Notes under the pieces: generated by a model
Told to the model about the DNA's origin: nothing
The model's database searches: none
Seen by the model: the letters and a program-made list of their open reading frames with translations, nothing else
Program-made: the position numbers and the translations under genes
Assembly: GCA_024639085.1 (NCBI GenBank)
Contig: JAHEJB010000004.1
Location: 1 to 48,509 of the forward strand
Direction: 5' to 3'
Source: Rubricoccaceae bacterium
GTDB lineage: Bacteria; Bacteroidota; Rhodothermia; Rhodothermales; Rubricoccaceae
Length of the DNA stretch: 48,509 nt
Shown: positions 40,834-48,509 of the stretch, piece after piece
Position numbering within the stretch: position 1 is the first letter of the stretch
Layout of the letters: each line of letters starts with the position of its first letter

Positions 40834-41243
40834 GGAAGGTCGTAGTCCAGTGTGAGCGTGTGGGTTCCGTCGGCGGCGACAGTGATTTCCATCGCGCCGG
40901 ACAACCCGGCAAGCTCTTCGGTACCTGTCCCGGGAACCACATGACCGGCCGTTTTCTGGCTTCCGTCGGGGCTGATAAGACCCCAGTGCTGTAGTACAAA
41001 GCTCCCCTTTTTTCCAACCAGCGATCCCGTGAATTGCTCGGAGACCACATACCCAGCGCCTGCACTCAAGTCGGTCGCATCCGCCTGGCAACCGAGCATT
41101 TCGGCTGTGCTTTCGCCTTCCATATCGCCCTGAAAGGTCTTTTTTAGTGTAGCTCGGGCCAACCGAGGCCCTGATTCCGGCTCTACGTAGGGCGTTTCCT
41201 CCCAGCCCGTGACATCGAACGTGGTGGTTGCGCGTTGGGGCAT
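40830..41243 (-). CDS. DUF3224 protein, copy 2
   Basis: 137 residues, same family as the gene at 27620-28030: TTFDVTGWEETPY, KTFQGDMEGESTAEML, YVVSEQFTGSLVGKKGSFVLQHWG and a C-terminal GTHTLTLDYDL. About half of the positions appear shared with copy 1, so they are old paralogues and not a recent duplication. It heads a unit of three genes joined by ATGA overlaps, a setting copy 1 lacks. Confidence 0.88.
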   Translation of the reverse strand: MPQRATTTFDVTGWEETPYVEPESGPRLARATLKKTFQGDMEGESTAEMLGCQADATDLSAGAGYVVSEQFTGSLVGKKGSFVLQHWGLISPDGSQKTAGHVVPGTGTEELAGLSGAMEITVAADGTHTLTLDYDLP

Positions 41244-41297
41244 CTTCTTATGGATTGATGTTGGGAAGTCTCAAAAACAGGCTCTTCGAAGAGTTTC

Positions 41298-41672
41298 CTA
41301 CTCCAACACGCGCTCGTACCACAGATCATCCCACAGCACACGGTCGTTCTCCACATCATATCTGACCTCAATCTCATTGACCAGAAAGGACCTCAGGACC
41401 ATTGACCCATCCGAAGCGAGCGCGTAGCCCCCAGCTTCTACGACATCGGAATGTTGCCAGGCTACTTCTGACTCTGAGGAAAAAGTTAGCCGCCAGTAGC
41501 CCATCACCAATTCATTCTGACCCATGCCTACTTCGCGCTCCTCAGCCGATCGATACTGGTGGCCCGCCAGTGCGTCTGGTGCAACCGCACTGGGAACGCG
41601 TTCGGACCCTGTGCAACCCGTGATCGCTACGAAAAAGAAGGCGACCACTCCAAAAACTTTCTTCGCGGTCAC
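41298..41672 (-). CDS. Small lipoprotein coupled to infA
   Basis: 124 residues with GTG start; [11 protein letters not shown] gives a lipobox (Cys20). The mature part is acidic and strand-rich ([37 protein letters not shown]). No family recognised. Its GTG overlaps the TGA of infA (GTGA), so an exported lipoprotein is made by translational coupling to an initiation factor, an odd pairing. Confidence 0.72.
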   Translation of the reverse strand: MTAKKVFGVVAFFFVAITGCTGSERVPSAVAPDALAGHQYRSAEEREVGMGQNELVMGYWRLTFSSESEVAWQHSDVVEAGGYALASDGSMVLRSFLVNEIEVRYDVENDRVLWDDLWYERVLE

Positions 41673-41887
41673 TTGTACCGATACACGATTCGGCCCTTCG
41701 TGAGGTCGTAGGGCGACATTTCAACGTCTACGCGGTCGCCAGGAAGGATCTTGATAAAGAACTTCCGCATCTTGCCGGATAGCAGTCCGAGGATCTCGTG
41801 TCCGTTCTCGAGCTCGACCCGAAACTGGGCGTTGGGAAGAGCGTCGGTGACAACACCCGATTGCTTAATTGGTTCTTGTTTGGCCAT
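41669..41887 (-). CDS. infA: Translation initiation factor IF-1
   Basis: 72 residues, exact family length, an S1/OB-fold: [44 protein letters not shown] and [16 protein letters not shown]. It blocks the ribosomal A site during initiation. In Bacteroidota infA usually lies within the large ribosomal-protein cluster between secY/map and rpmJ; here it stands alone with a lipoprotein gene, so it may be a second copy. The 188 bases upstream contain no other gene and should carry the promoter. Confidence 0.95.
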   Translation of the reverse strand: MAKQEPIKQSGVVTDALPNAQFRVELENGHEILGLLSGKMRKFFIKILPGDRVDVEMSPYDLTKGRIVYRYK

Positions 41888-42075
41888 TTGATGTGCGCGT
41901 CAGCGCATTGGTGATTAGGCATTGATTGGAGCACGATTGCGCCCACAAGAACAAGTCTACGCCCAAACGAGCAAACAAGGTCCGTTTAGCTCGTGCAGGG
42001 CGTATCAATTCCATTCGCTCGCCATACCGACCAAAGAGCTGCGAACTGAAGTTCAGGTGTGGCTCAGTGATGCGC

Positions 42076-42450
42076 CTACTGAAGCGTCAGTACCGCCTCG
42101 ATTCCGCCCGACGTCGTATACGAAACACCCGTGAGATCGTCGGTCTTGAATCCGTTGGACGCCCCGATTGCGCGGAATGTGCCGTCTTCGTTCCTGCCAA
42201 TTAACACGATGAAATAATCGCGACCGGCTGAATAGAGCGGAACGTCCACCGCGGCAGGAAAACTCTCAACTCGTGCATAAGCACGGCCAGCTCCATCCTG
42301 GATTTCAATAAATTCGTTGGCGCCCGGCTGAACGACAATATCGATTCCGGTAATCATGGCCGCAGGACTACTTGTGGCATCGCATCCGGTAAGGCCAGAA
42401 CACGTGGTGACGAGAAGAGCGAGAAGAAGTATGTGGCGGAAATGTTTCAT
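42076..42450 (-). CDS. Small lipoprotein, unknown
   Basis: 124 residues from ATG 42450, which is followed by HILLLALLVTTCSGLTGC, giving a lipobox at Cys22; a longer frame upstream has no signal-like sequence. The mature part is one small beta domain (IDIVVQPGANEFIEIQD, VDVPLYSAGRDYFIVLIGR). No family. It ends 188 bases from the infA start. Confidence 0.68.
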   Translation of the reverse strand: MKHFRHILLLALLVTTCSGLTGCDATSSPAAMITGIDIVVQPGANEFIEIQDGAGRAYARVESFPAAVDVPLYSAGRDYFIVLIGRNEDGTFRAIGASNGFKTDDLTGVSYTTSGGIEAVLTLQ

Positions 42451-42739
42451 GGATCTAATTGCTAGAGTGGGGAACAGTCCTGCCAAGGGGCAAGAAAGTA
42501 CGTGCCAGAATCGGCGATATGCACCTTTGCATTCTGAGGATCCGCTGAGGATTGAAGTCATGCTGCCTTCGGCGCTCAACCGATTTTCAGGCCGACCACG
42601 ACAGGGGAATCCCTCACACGTGTTCTTCGACCAAACAATAAGTTGATTGCGATGCGTATCCAGATATCATTGACATTAGACTGCCGTTCGGGCGACACAA
42701 TTCTCTTTCGCCCTTAGGTGGGATGTACTCGGAGTTCTT

Positions 42740-43837
42740 ATGCCAACCGTACTACTGACCGGGTTTCCCGGTTTTCTTGGCTCCGCCATGATGCCTTATC
42801 TACTTGAGAGGTATCCGAATGAGACAACAATCACTTGCCTCATTCAATCCAAGTTTCGAGCGTTGGCAGAGCATCGCGCGAGCGAGATTGAAAGTCAGGA
42901 CGAATCTTGGAAAAAGCGCATTCGCCTTCTTGATGGAGACATAACCCTTGACGATCTAGGTCTCGGCGAAGAGTATGCGGAGTTGCAGAAGCAGACCGTT
43001 GAGGTATTTCATTTTGCGGCCGTATACGATCTGGGCGTCACGCTCGAGCTCGGAACGAAGGTCAACGTGGACGGCACGAAGAACATGCTGGCGTTTGCGG
43101 CTGGCTGTCCCGATCTGAACCGCTTTCAGTATGTGAGCACATGCTACGTAAGTGGTGCTTACGAAGGCGTCTTTGCGGAAGATGATCTGGTGCTCGGCCA
43201 GTCGTTCAATAATTATTACGAGGGAACCAAGTATCTGGCGGAAGTCCACGTCCAGAATGCCATGATGGAAGGCTTGCCAACTACCATTTATCGTCCAGCG
43301 ATTGTCGTTGGCGACAGCCGGACGGGCGCGACGCAGAAATACGACGGCCCCTACTACATCATCCAGCTTTTGATGCGCCAGCCGAAGGCGTTGGCGGTTC
43401 TGACGGTTTTGCCTAGACCCTCCGAGGTTGAGTTCAACATCGTCCCGCGTGACTATGTCATCAACGCGATGGCCTACCTGAGTGGCCGCGAAGAGTCGGA
43501 AGGCAAAGTTTATCACCTCAGTAATCCGCACGTCGGCAACCTGGACGACTTGCTCAGGACGATTGCCGAGGCAACCGGTCGGCACACCGTCCGGGTACCC
43601 GTCCCAAAAGGTCTTGCCAAGTTTGCCATCAAGAACGTCCCTGGTGTCAACTGGCTGATGCGTGTGGAGGCTGAAGGACTTGACTACTTCGCGCATCCTA
43701 CCCGGTACCGCTGCGAGCAGACCGTTGCCGACCTAGAAGGCAGCGGAATAGCCTGCCCCCGCGTTACGGACTACATCGACAACATCGTGGCCTTCTGGAG
43801 CGAGCACCGCGAGTTCACGCCTGACGCGATGGTGTGA
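42740..43837 (+). CDS. Extended SDR, thioester-reductase-like (NAD_binding_4)
   Basis: 365 residues. Rossmann start VLLTGFPGFLGSAMMPYL (TGxxGxLG), a GDITLDDLGL turn, FHFAAVYDLG, catalytic YYEGTKYLAE (YxxxK) preceded by VSTCYVSGAYEG with the catalytic Ser/Thr. NVDGTKNML and YRPAIVVGDSRTG are typical of the NAD_binding_4/carboxylic-acid-reductase-like SDRs, which reduce acyl thioesters to aldehydes or alcohols; no carrier domain is attached, so an acyl-CoA or acyl-ACP reductase or sterol-type dehydrogenase are options. It precedes the metalloprotease gene in the same direction, though that gene has its own promoter. Confidence 0.85.
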   Translation: MPTVLLTGFPGFLGSAMMPYLLERYPNETTITCLIQSKFRALAEHRASEIESQDESWKKRIRLLDGDITLDDLGLGEEYAELQKQTVEVFHFAAVYDLGVTLELGTKVNVDGTKNMLAFAAGCPDLNRFQYVSTCYVSGAYEGVFAEDDLVLGQSFNNYYEGTKYLAEVHVQNAMMEGLPTTIYRPAIVVGDSRTGATQKYDGPYYIIQLLMRQPKALAVLTVLPRPSEVEFNIVPRDYVINAMAYLSGREESEGKVYHLSNPHVGNLDDLLRTIAEATGRHTVRVPVPKGLAKFAIKNVPGVNWLMRVEAEGLDYFAHPTRYRCEQTVADLEGSGIACPRVTDYIDNIVAFWSEHREFTPDAMV

Positions 43838-43890
43838 CTTTCGGGGCGGTACAGTGATAGACCGCTTTTTCGATGCGATAAACCACACGC

Positions 43891-43920
43891 TTGGAAAGAA
43901 CCTAGTGTGGCTTACCTTCG
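43891..43920 (+). promoter_or_regulatory. Promoter TTG-N19-TACCTTCG
   Basis: TTG at 43891-43893, 19 bases, and TACCTTCG at 43913-43920, 24 bases before the metalloprotease ATG. The spacing is the same as at 10235-10264. It lies in the gap after the SDR gene, so the metalloprotease can be transcribed on its own. Confidence 0.55.
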
Positions 43921-43944
43921 CACATCCAGTTACCCAAGTGGACC

Positions 43945-45972
43945 ATGTTGCGATCCCTCCTACTTATCGCCTCGATACTGCTTACCATCGGCTGCGGAGG
44001 AAGGGAAGTCGTAGACGACCCGGAAACCAGTTATGCTGGCATCGCGGATTTCTTTTCGTTCGTGAACGACAAACTGGAAGCAGATCAGGCACGTGCAATT
44101 GCAGACGTGTTCGCGAATGTCGTTGGCTTGGTGGGCGATCAGGAGGCCTTCGGTGGCGCCAACCTTCGCAGACATGGTTTGAGACCGCTGGCAGCACAAG
44201 CGCGCGATCTGCTGGCGAGCGGCTCAATTACCGACGAGCAACGCTCTCGCTTGGCGCAGAGTCTTGGAACACTCGACATCCCGCAAGATGTGCTTGATGC
44301 CTATTCTCGCCCAGCCACCAGCCCGTCACCATTTCGCAACGTTGCTCTGCAGGACAACGTGGCTTGCCGAACTATCTGGACGGAAGGCTTTCCGCCGCCG
44401 GGTCCTGAACCGATAATCTGCTTCGTTTACTACGAATGGTTGGACCGCGACGGAGATGCACATCGCATTTACGTTCCGGTTGAATGGGAAGGCGATGAGG
44501 CAAAGGAACTCTACTTCGATGCAGCGGCCGACGCCATTCACGGGGCAGAAGACGTCTATGGAGACTGGGCACCATTTGGGCCCAGTCGCATTGTGTTTGC
44601 ATTGCTGCCTGACTCCGATGACCCAAATACTGTTGCCTCCGTACCATCTACGCATTCCCGTCCCTACTGCCCCGTAACAATCTTTGGAAACTTCGAGATA
44701 GATGCCGTAGAAGACTTTGCCCAGAGTGTCGCGCACGAGTACTTCCACTGCTTTCAGGACACTGCAATCGGCGTGACGACGAACTACAGCACCGCGAAAT
44801 GGTGGATTGAGGGCGCCGCCGAGTACTTCAGCAACACGGTCTATCCCTCTACGAACGATGAGCAAGGATCGCTTTCCGACTTTGAGAGCGCGATCAACAC
44901 TGTTGCGCTCGTTGACATGTCCTACGAATCAAACGTCTTCTTCCAGTACCTTGAAAACAGGCTTGGATCGCCTGGGGCGGTATTCGATTTGGTGCGCACA
45001 CTGCCACCTGGAGGTAGCAGGCCAGGACAAATGGCGGCCCTCGGAGGATTACCGGACGCCGCCAACGTCTTTCAAGAGTTCGCGCAGGCCTACCTCGACA
45101 AAGCAATCACCGATTCGGGTGGTGGCGCTTTGCCAATTGGCCCCTTTGAGATTCCACGCGACCACCTTCTTGATGGGGCCAATGAGGCCACGCTGGAGGC
45201 CGCGCCCTTCACGTTCGGACGATACCGCGTCAACTATGTAGAAGGCGATGAGTACGACATTGCCATTACGTCTGGAAGTGTCGCTGGAAATCAGGGCACC
45301 CATCCGCCTGGGGAGACCGGTGGCTGGGAACCTTACCCCAATCGGATTGAGGCTGGTTGTTCAGAGCAAGAATTATCTGTGGTCATTACGTCAGTCGCGC
45401 CAGTTGAGAGGGACCTTTTTCGGCTCTTCGTCACACCAACGTTACGGGAGGTAGAAGAGGATGAGTGTGATGAGTGCGTAATCGGCAAATGGGTTGTCAA
45501 CACGGAGGAGTCGCTTTCGCCTGCGGTTTTCGGCTCAATGTTGAGCGACGATTTTGACTTTCGCCTTGTATCCAACTCCGGCAACGTCTTTCTTTCTCTG
45601 CATGAAAATGGACGCGTGGAGCAAGAAGCTGACAACTTTGAAACCCTTTTCGCTTCCTCTACGTCTTCCGGCGAAGTAAGATCACGTATCCGCATCAATG
45701 GTTCGATGGAGGGAAACTATGTCCTCTCCAACGGAACGATCACACTCGACATCACAACCTCAATTACCGAAGCGAGTGCGTCCGTAGAGGTGCCCATCGT
45801 TGGTGTGATGGCCGATGAGCCGTTTGACCTAGATGGCCTGATGGAGGAATTGATCATGGAACCAGCGACGTATTCGTGTGAAGGCGACCGCCTGGAGATT
45901 CAAACGCCAACGTCAGGAGGAGCCCTTTTCGGTCCCCTCTATTCGCGCGTATCCGACGATCCGCCTTCTTGA
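43945..45972 (+). CDS. Large lipoprotein with zinc-metalloprotease (gluzincin) motif
   Basis: 675 residues, lipobox ASILLTIGC (Cys17). Domains: helical N-terminal region to about 115, a peptidase region about 120-400, beta-rich C-terminal part to the end. The active site shows VAHEYFHCF (HExxH, residues 264-268) and 21 residues later WWIEGAAEYF, whose Glu289 is placed as third zinc ligand, as in peptidase-MA-like gluzincins. Several cysteines (CRTIW, YCPVT, DECDECV) may form disulfides. The C-terminal segment with IGKWVVNTEES and YSCEGDRLEI looks like a lipocalin-type domain. I recognise no named family. It would act in the periplasm or on the cell surface. Confidence 0.78.
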   Translation: MLRSLLLIASILLTIGCGGREVVDDPETSYAGIADFFSFVNDKLEADQARAIADVFANVVGLVGDQEAFGGANLRRHGLRPLAAQARDLLASGSITDEQRSRLAQSLGTLDIPQDVLDAYSRPATSPSPFRNVALQDNVACRTIWTEGFPPPGPEPIICFVYYEWLDRDGDAHRIYVPVEWEGDEAKELYFDAAADAIHGAEDVYGDWAPFGPSRIVFALLPDSDDPNTVASVPSTHSRPYCPVTIFGNFEIDAVEDFAQSVAHEYFHCFQDTAIGVTTNYSTAKWWIEGAAEYFSNTVYPSTNDEQGSLSDFESAINTVALVDMSYESNVFFQYLENRLGSPGAVFDLVRTLPPGGSRPGQMAALGGLPDAANVFQEFAQAYLDKAITDSGGGALPIGPFEIPRDHLLDGANEATLEAAPFTFGRYRVNYVEGDEYDIAITSGSVAGNQGTHPPGETGGWEPYPNRIEAGCSEQELSVVITSVAPVERDLFRLFVTPTLREVEEDECDECVIGKWVVNTEESLSPAVFGSMLSDDFDFRLVSNSGNVFLSLHENGRVEQEADNFETLFASSTSSGEVRSRIRINGSMEGNYVLSNGTITLDITTSITEASASVEVPIVGVMADEPFDLDGLMEELIMEPATYSCEGDRLEIQTPTSGGALFGPLYSRVSDDPPS

Positions 45973-45981
45973 GCAAGCTTA

Positions 45982-46000
45982 GTTGGTCTATTTGTCCAAC
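45982..46000. terminator. Weak hairpin between convergent genes
   Basis: GTTGG and CCAAC can pair around a 9-base loop in the 48-base gap between the metalloprotease and ychF stops. Short stem, no U run; listed as a weak bidirectional candidate. Confidence 0.3.
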
Positions 46001-46020
46001 GACTCCAACCAGGATGTCGA

Positions 46021-47115
46021 TCACACGTTAAACCGAAACAGCATCACATCGCCGTCGGCGACGATGTACTCCTTGCCTTCGGAACGCATGGCGCCGGCAT
46101 CGCGGGCGGCGGCTTCTGTGCCCAGGCGGTCGTAGTCTGCAAACTTGATCGTCTCGGCCCGGATGAAGCCCTTCTCAAAGTCCGTGTGGATGACGCCCGC
46201 GGCCTGCGGCGCTTTGGTGCCTCGCGTGATCGTCCAAGCGCGTGATTCTTTCGGCCCTGCGGTGAAGTAGGTAATCAAACCCAGAAGATCATAGGCAGCG
46301 CGAACGAGCCGTGCCAGCCCACTTTCTTCCTCGCCTGCGGACTCGAGGAATTCGGCACGGTCTTCCTGTGGAAGGTCGGCCAGCTGCGCTTCGAACTCTG
46401 CCGAAATCACGACCACTCCCGAAGCTTCTTCCTCGGCGCGAGCACGAACACGTGCTACGTACGCATTGCCATCCGGCAGATCGCCCTCGCCCACATTGGC
46501 AGCGTAGAGCACCTTCTTGGCCGTTAGCAGAAACAGGTCGCGGAGGATCGGTGTTTCGCCGTCAGACAAATCGAGCGAGCGAGCGGATTTTCCGTCGCCA
46601 AGATGTGCCTCCATCCGATCCAGAAATGCAGCCTCCGCCTTGGCCTCCTTGTCGCCAATCTTTAGCTGCTTGGAAACGCGTTCCTTTCGTTTTTCAACGG
46701 CTTCCAGGTCTTTTAGCAACAACTCCGTGTCGATGGTGTCGATATCGCGGATGGGATCCACCGAGCCTTCAACGTGGACAACGTTCTCTTCATCGAAGCA
46801 GCGAACGACGTGTACGATGGCGTCCACCTCGCGGATGTGCGCGAGAAACTTGTTGCCAAGCCCTTCGCCTTTTGAAGCTCCTGCAACGAGTCCGGCAATG
46901 TCGACGAACTCGATGGTCGCCGGAAGAGTTTGCTTTGAACCTGCCAATTCAGTCAGACGATCCAGTCGGGGGTCTGGAACAGCCACGACGCCGACGTTAG
47001 GTTCGATTGTGCAAAATGGATAATTCGCTGCTTCTGCGCCCGCCTCGCTGAGCGCGTTGAAGAGGGTGGACTTGCCTACGTTCGGAAGGCCGACGATGCC
47101 GACGCGCAATGCCAT
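46021..47115 (-). CDS. ychF: Ribosome-binding ATPase YchF
   Basis: 364 residues, full length. P-loop GLPNVGKST (residues 9-17 region), switch [20 protein letters not shown], and a NxxE-type base site near YAANVGEG in place of NKxD, which gives ATP preference. A coiled-coil insertion ([14 protein letters not shown]) and the C-terminal TGS domain ([16 protein letters not shown] to [14 protein letters not shown]) complete the OBG/YchF layout. It binds the 70S ribosome and responds to oxidative stress in other bacteria. It stands alone on this strand. Confidence 0.96.
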   Translation of the reverse strand: MALRVGIVGLPNVGKSTLFNALSEAGAEAANYPFCTIEPNVGVVAVPDPRLDRLTELAGSKQTLPATIEFVDIAGLVAGASKGEGLGNKFLAHIREVDAIVHVVRCFDEENVVHVEGSVDPIRDIDTIDTELLLKDLEAVEKRKERVSKQLKIGDKEAKAEAAFLDRMEAHLGDGKSARSLDLSDGETPILRDLFLLTAKKVLYAANVGEGDLPDGNAYVARVRARAEEEASGVVVISAEFEAQLADLPQEDRAEFLESAGEEESGLARLVRAAYDLLGLITYFTAGPKESRAWTITRGTKAPQAAGVIHTDFEKGFIRAETIKFADYDRLGTEAAARDAGAMRSEGKEYIVADGDVMLFRFNV

Positions 47116-47236
47116 AATTCAATCGAGGTGGAAGTTTGGTGGGCCACAGAAACCTGTGTTCAGACGAATGGCGAACAGCACGATGCATTCTGCCTTCCCG
47201 TATCATCCGTGATTCTACCCCACCTCAATACCGCCC

Positions 47237-47746
47237 GTGCGGAATCTTGCGAGAAATGCGGTTTCATTTACAGCATGCGTCATTGCGTTGCTGGTCGTTT
47301 CCTCGTTGGCTTCACAGGCACAGGATCCGCGCCTGCAGGTAGGCGTGGGCGTGCTCCCCGGCGTAGGCGGATTCGCGGCCCGATCCGCACCTACACTGTT
47401 TGTGCTGACACAGGACGTAGCTCTTTACAGTGACGTGACCCTGGGAGACAATAGCCGGATTCTTGTAGCAGCGGGCGTTGGCGGAGCTGTCCAGATCAAC
47501 CGGATCCTGGAACTCGCTAAGAACCGCCGAGCCGGAGCCGTGGGTTTCGATGTGGGAATGCGCCTGGGACCAAGTTTCTATTACAACCTCACAGACCAAT
47601 CGGCCGAACAGCAAGTACGGTCGTTCCGCGTGATGTTCGATCCCTTCGTGCGCGGCACCTATCGAATGCGAAGTGGCCGGGTGTTCTTTGTGGAACTCGG
47701 GGCCCAGGCCCCGGACTTCCGGTTGGGGCTGTCAGTCGGTCTCTGA
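47237..47746 (+). CDS. Secreted barrel-like protein, unknown
   Basis: 169 residues from GTG; signal peptide FTACVIALLVVSSLASQAQ. The mature part is rich in Gly and alternating strands (LQVGVGVLPGVGGFA, ILVAAGVGGAVQIN, GFDVGMRLGPSFYYNL), ending GLSVGL, which fits a small 8-strand outer-membrane barrel. It diverges from ychF with 121 bases between starts and converges on the phosphatase gene without a clear terminator. Confidence 0.65.
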   Translation: MRNLARNAVSFTACVIALLVVSSLASQAQDPRLQVGVGVLPGVGGFAARSAPTLFVLTQDVALYSDVTLGDNSRILVAAGVGGAVQINRILELAKNRRAGAVGFDVGMRLGPSFYYNLTDQSAEQQVRSFRVMFDPFVRGTYRMRSGRVFFVELGAQAPDFRLGLSVGL

Positions 47747-47766
47747 AATAACGATTGGCCCGAACG

Positions 47767-48450
47767 TCAGCCTTCGTATTTGACCTGGATGAACTCCCGT
47801 TCGGGCAGCTTCACGGCCGTCAGAACTCCAAGTCCGGGGATGTGATCGTACACAGCCCCTGTATCGATGTTGATGAGTTTAGGATCGTTCTTCGGCTCAC
47901 GCTGCGGAGTGTGCCCGCACACGACAGGCTTTTCCCATTTCTTCAGCTTGGCCTTCAGGTGAGCGCGAGTCCATAGCGCAACCTGAGGATCGACCGGATC
48001 GAGATTGTCTGCAATGGTTTTTGATGGGTCTAGCCCGGCGTGAACAAAAACGAAGTCCTCGCTTTCGTGAGCTAGCTGAGTCCTTCTGAGAAAATCGATA
48101 TGTGTATCTGGAAGGACCAGGCGGCCATCCGAGACATAGCTGTTCAACGTCGCAAGTCCACCGTTGATCGTCCATAGCTCATAGATGTCTGGGTCTCCAG
48201 GAAAGTCGACGTAATCGAGCATCATCTGGTCGTGGTTACCTCGGAGGAACGTGCATCGCGGGCCTTCCATCGTTTCAGAAGCACCTTCTAGTTCGAGCAG
48301 CTTATCGATGACGGCTTTCGAGCTTGGCCCGCGGTCTACGTAATCACCAATGAAAACAAGTTCATCTTCCATCGTTAGGGCGAGACGACCAAGTAGTGCG
48401 TTGAGGGTGGCCGGGCAACCATGAATGTCGCCGATCGCGAAGACTCCCAT
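47767..48450 (-). CDS. Bacterial PPP-type serine/threonine phosphatase or diadenosine-tetraphosphatase-like
   Basis: 227 residues with the complete PPP metal signatures: GDIHG (7-11), GDYVDRGP (35-42), RGNHD (about 73-77) and C-terminal GHTPQREP and INIDTGAV with the last His and Asp. Length fits the PrpA/PrpE/ApaH-like group of prokaryotic phosphoprotein phosphatases. The substrate, phosphoproteins or dinucleoside polyphosphates, cannot be told. Start is ATG at 48450; the promoter must lie in the last 59 bases of the window or beyond. Confidence 0.92.
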   Translation of the reverse strand: MGVFAIGDIHGCPATLNALLGRLALTMEDELVFIGDYVDRGPSSKAVIDKLLELEGASETMEGPRCTFLRGNHDQMMLDYVDFPGDPDIYELWTINGGLATLNSYVSDGRLVLPDTHIDFLRRTQLAHESEDFVFVHAGLDPSKTIADNLDPVDPQVALWTRAHLKAKLKKWEKPVVCGHTPQREPKNDPKLINIDTGAVYDHIPGLGVLTAVKLPEREFIQVKYEG

Positions 48451-48509
48451 GTTCAGTTAGGGGTGATCGGGCTAGGAGAGACTTCAACCAGGCCGCGTCC
48501 CGACTTGTT

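Noticed and set aside
40833-41091. Upstream extension of the small helical protein frame
   Set aside because: It runs inside the DUF3224 gene and has no protein-like composition; the ATGA start gives a sensible protein.
42956-43696. 246-codon minus-strand open frame
   Set aside because: It is antisense to the SDR gene with TGxxGxLG and YxxxK motifs; no recognisable protein features.
46311-47000. 229-codon plus-strand open frame
   Set aside because: Antisense to ychF; arginine- and proline-rich, as expected of a reversed GC-rich gene.
48497-48508. Second copy of the TCCCGAC-TT-GTCGGGA palindrome at the right edge
   Set aside because: Only 12 bases match and the right arm is not present before the window ends (T in place of C after the match), so a repeat family cannot be claimed.
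1-48509. CRISPR array, insertion sequence or prophage
   Set aside because: No regularly spaced direct repeats, transposase or integrase motifs, or phage structural genes were seen on reading both strands.

Overview
The window reads as chromosomal DNA of a free-living bacterium of the Bacteroidota/Rhodothermota type (Rhodothermales-like). Several things point there: a secreted beta-propeller enzyme ends in a type IX secretion (T9SS) C-terminal domain; the small DUF4295 protein sits beside L28 and L33; DUF5916, DUF5777 and carboxypeptidase-like/TonB outer-membrane proteins are present; and several genes are preceded by a TTG-N17/19-TA(C/T)CTT(C)G promoter resembling the Bacteroidota -33/-7 signal. 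Signal peptides and lipoboxes are abundant, so the cell has a Gram-negative envelope. I saw no insertion sequence, prophage or CRISPR array.

Layout. 1-900: end of an amidohydrolase gene and a gene-poor stretch holding coding remnants. 900-4310: tRNA-Lys, a probable zinc/metal TonB receptor with a His/Cys-rich exported partner, then tRNA-Cys, tRNA-Arg, a broken second copy of the tRNA-Arg 5' half, and tRNA-Pro. 4.4-5.6 kb: a small membrane protein facing rpmB-rpmG-DUF4295. 5.7-9.4 kb: outer-membrane barrel, TPR lipoprotein and a LolC/E-type permease, sharing a divergent promoter with a secreted barrel-like protein. 10.2-15.1 kb: T9SS-exported sugar-dehydrogenase-like enzyme, a double DUF1579-like protein, an exported DinB-like protein and a small membrane protein.

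15.1-19.7 kb: a decayed dihydrofolate-reductase-like gene, then an operon for flippase-like protein, CDP-alcohol phosphotransferase, inositol-phosphate synthase and inositol-1-phosphate cytidylyltransferase. Together these suggest CDP-inositol-dependent synthesis of an inositol phosphodiester, either a lipid head group or the solute di-myo-inositol phosphate. 19.8-27.4 kb: phospholipase D-like enzyme, then serine hydrolase, DUF2071, ICMT-like methyltransferase, DUF4956, trhO and DUF389 genes in one direction. 27.6-32.7 kb: mixed small proteins, an AraC/GyrI-like regulator and a DUF5916 outer-membrane protein.

32.7-36.4 kb: RimK with an added RCK_C-like domain, an M14-type aspartoacylase and a lipase-like hydrolase in one tight unit. 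36.5-39.5 kb: a BNR-repeat lipoprotein, then a unit of haem-binding-like lipoprotein, YceI and DUF5777 barrel. 39.6-41.9 kb: small cytosolic proteins with repeated 4-base start/stop overlaps, including infA coupled to a lipoprotein. 42-48.5 kb: a short lipoprotein, an SDR reductase, a large zinc-metalloprotease-like lipoprotein, ychF, a secreted barrel-like protein and a bacterial PPP-type phosphatase. The most promising systems are the inositol operon, the RimK/aspartoacylase unit and the His-rich metal receptor pair.
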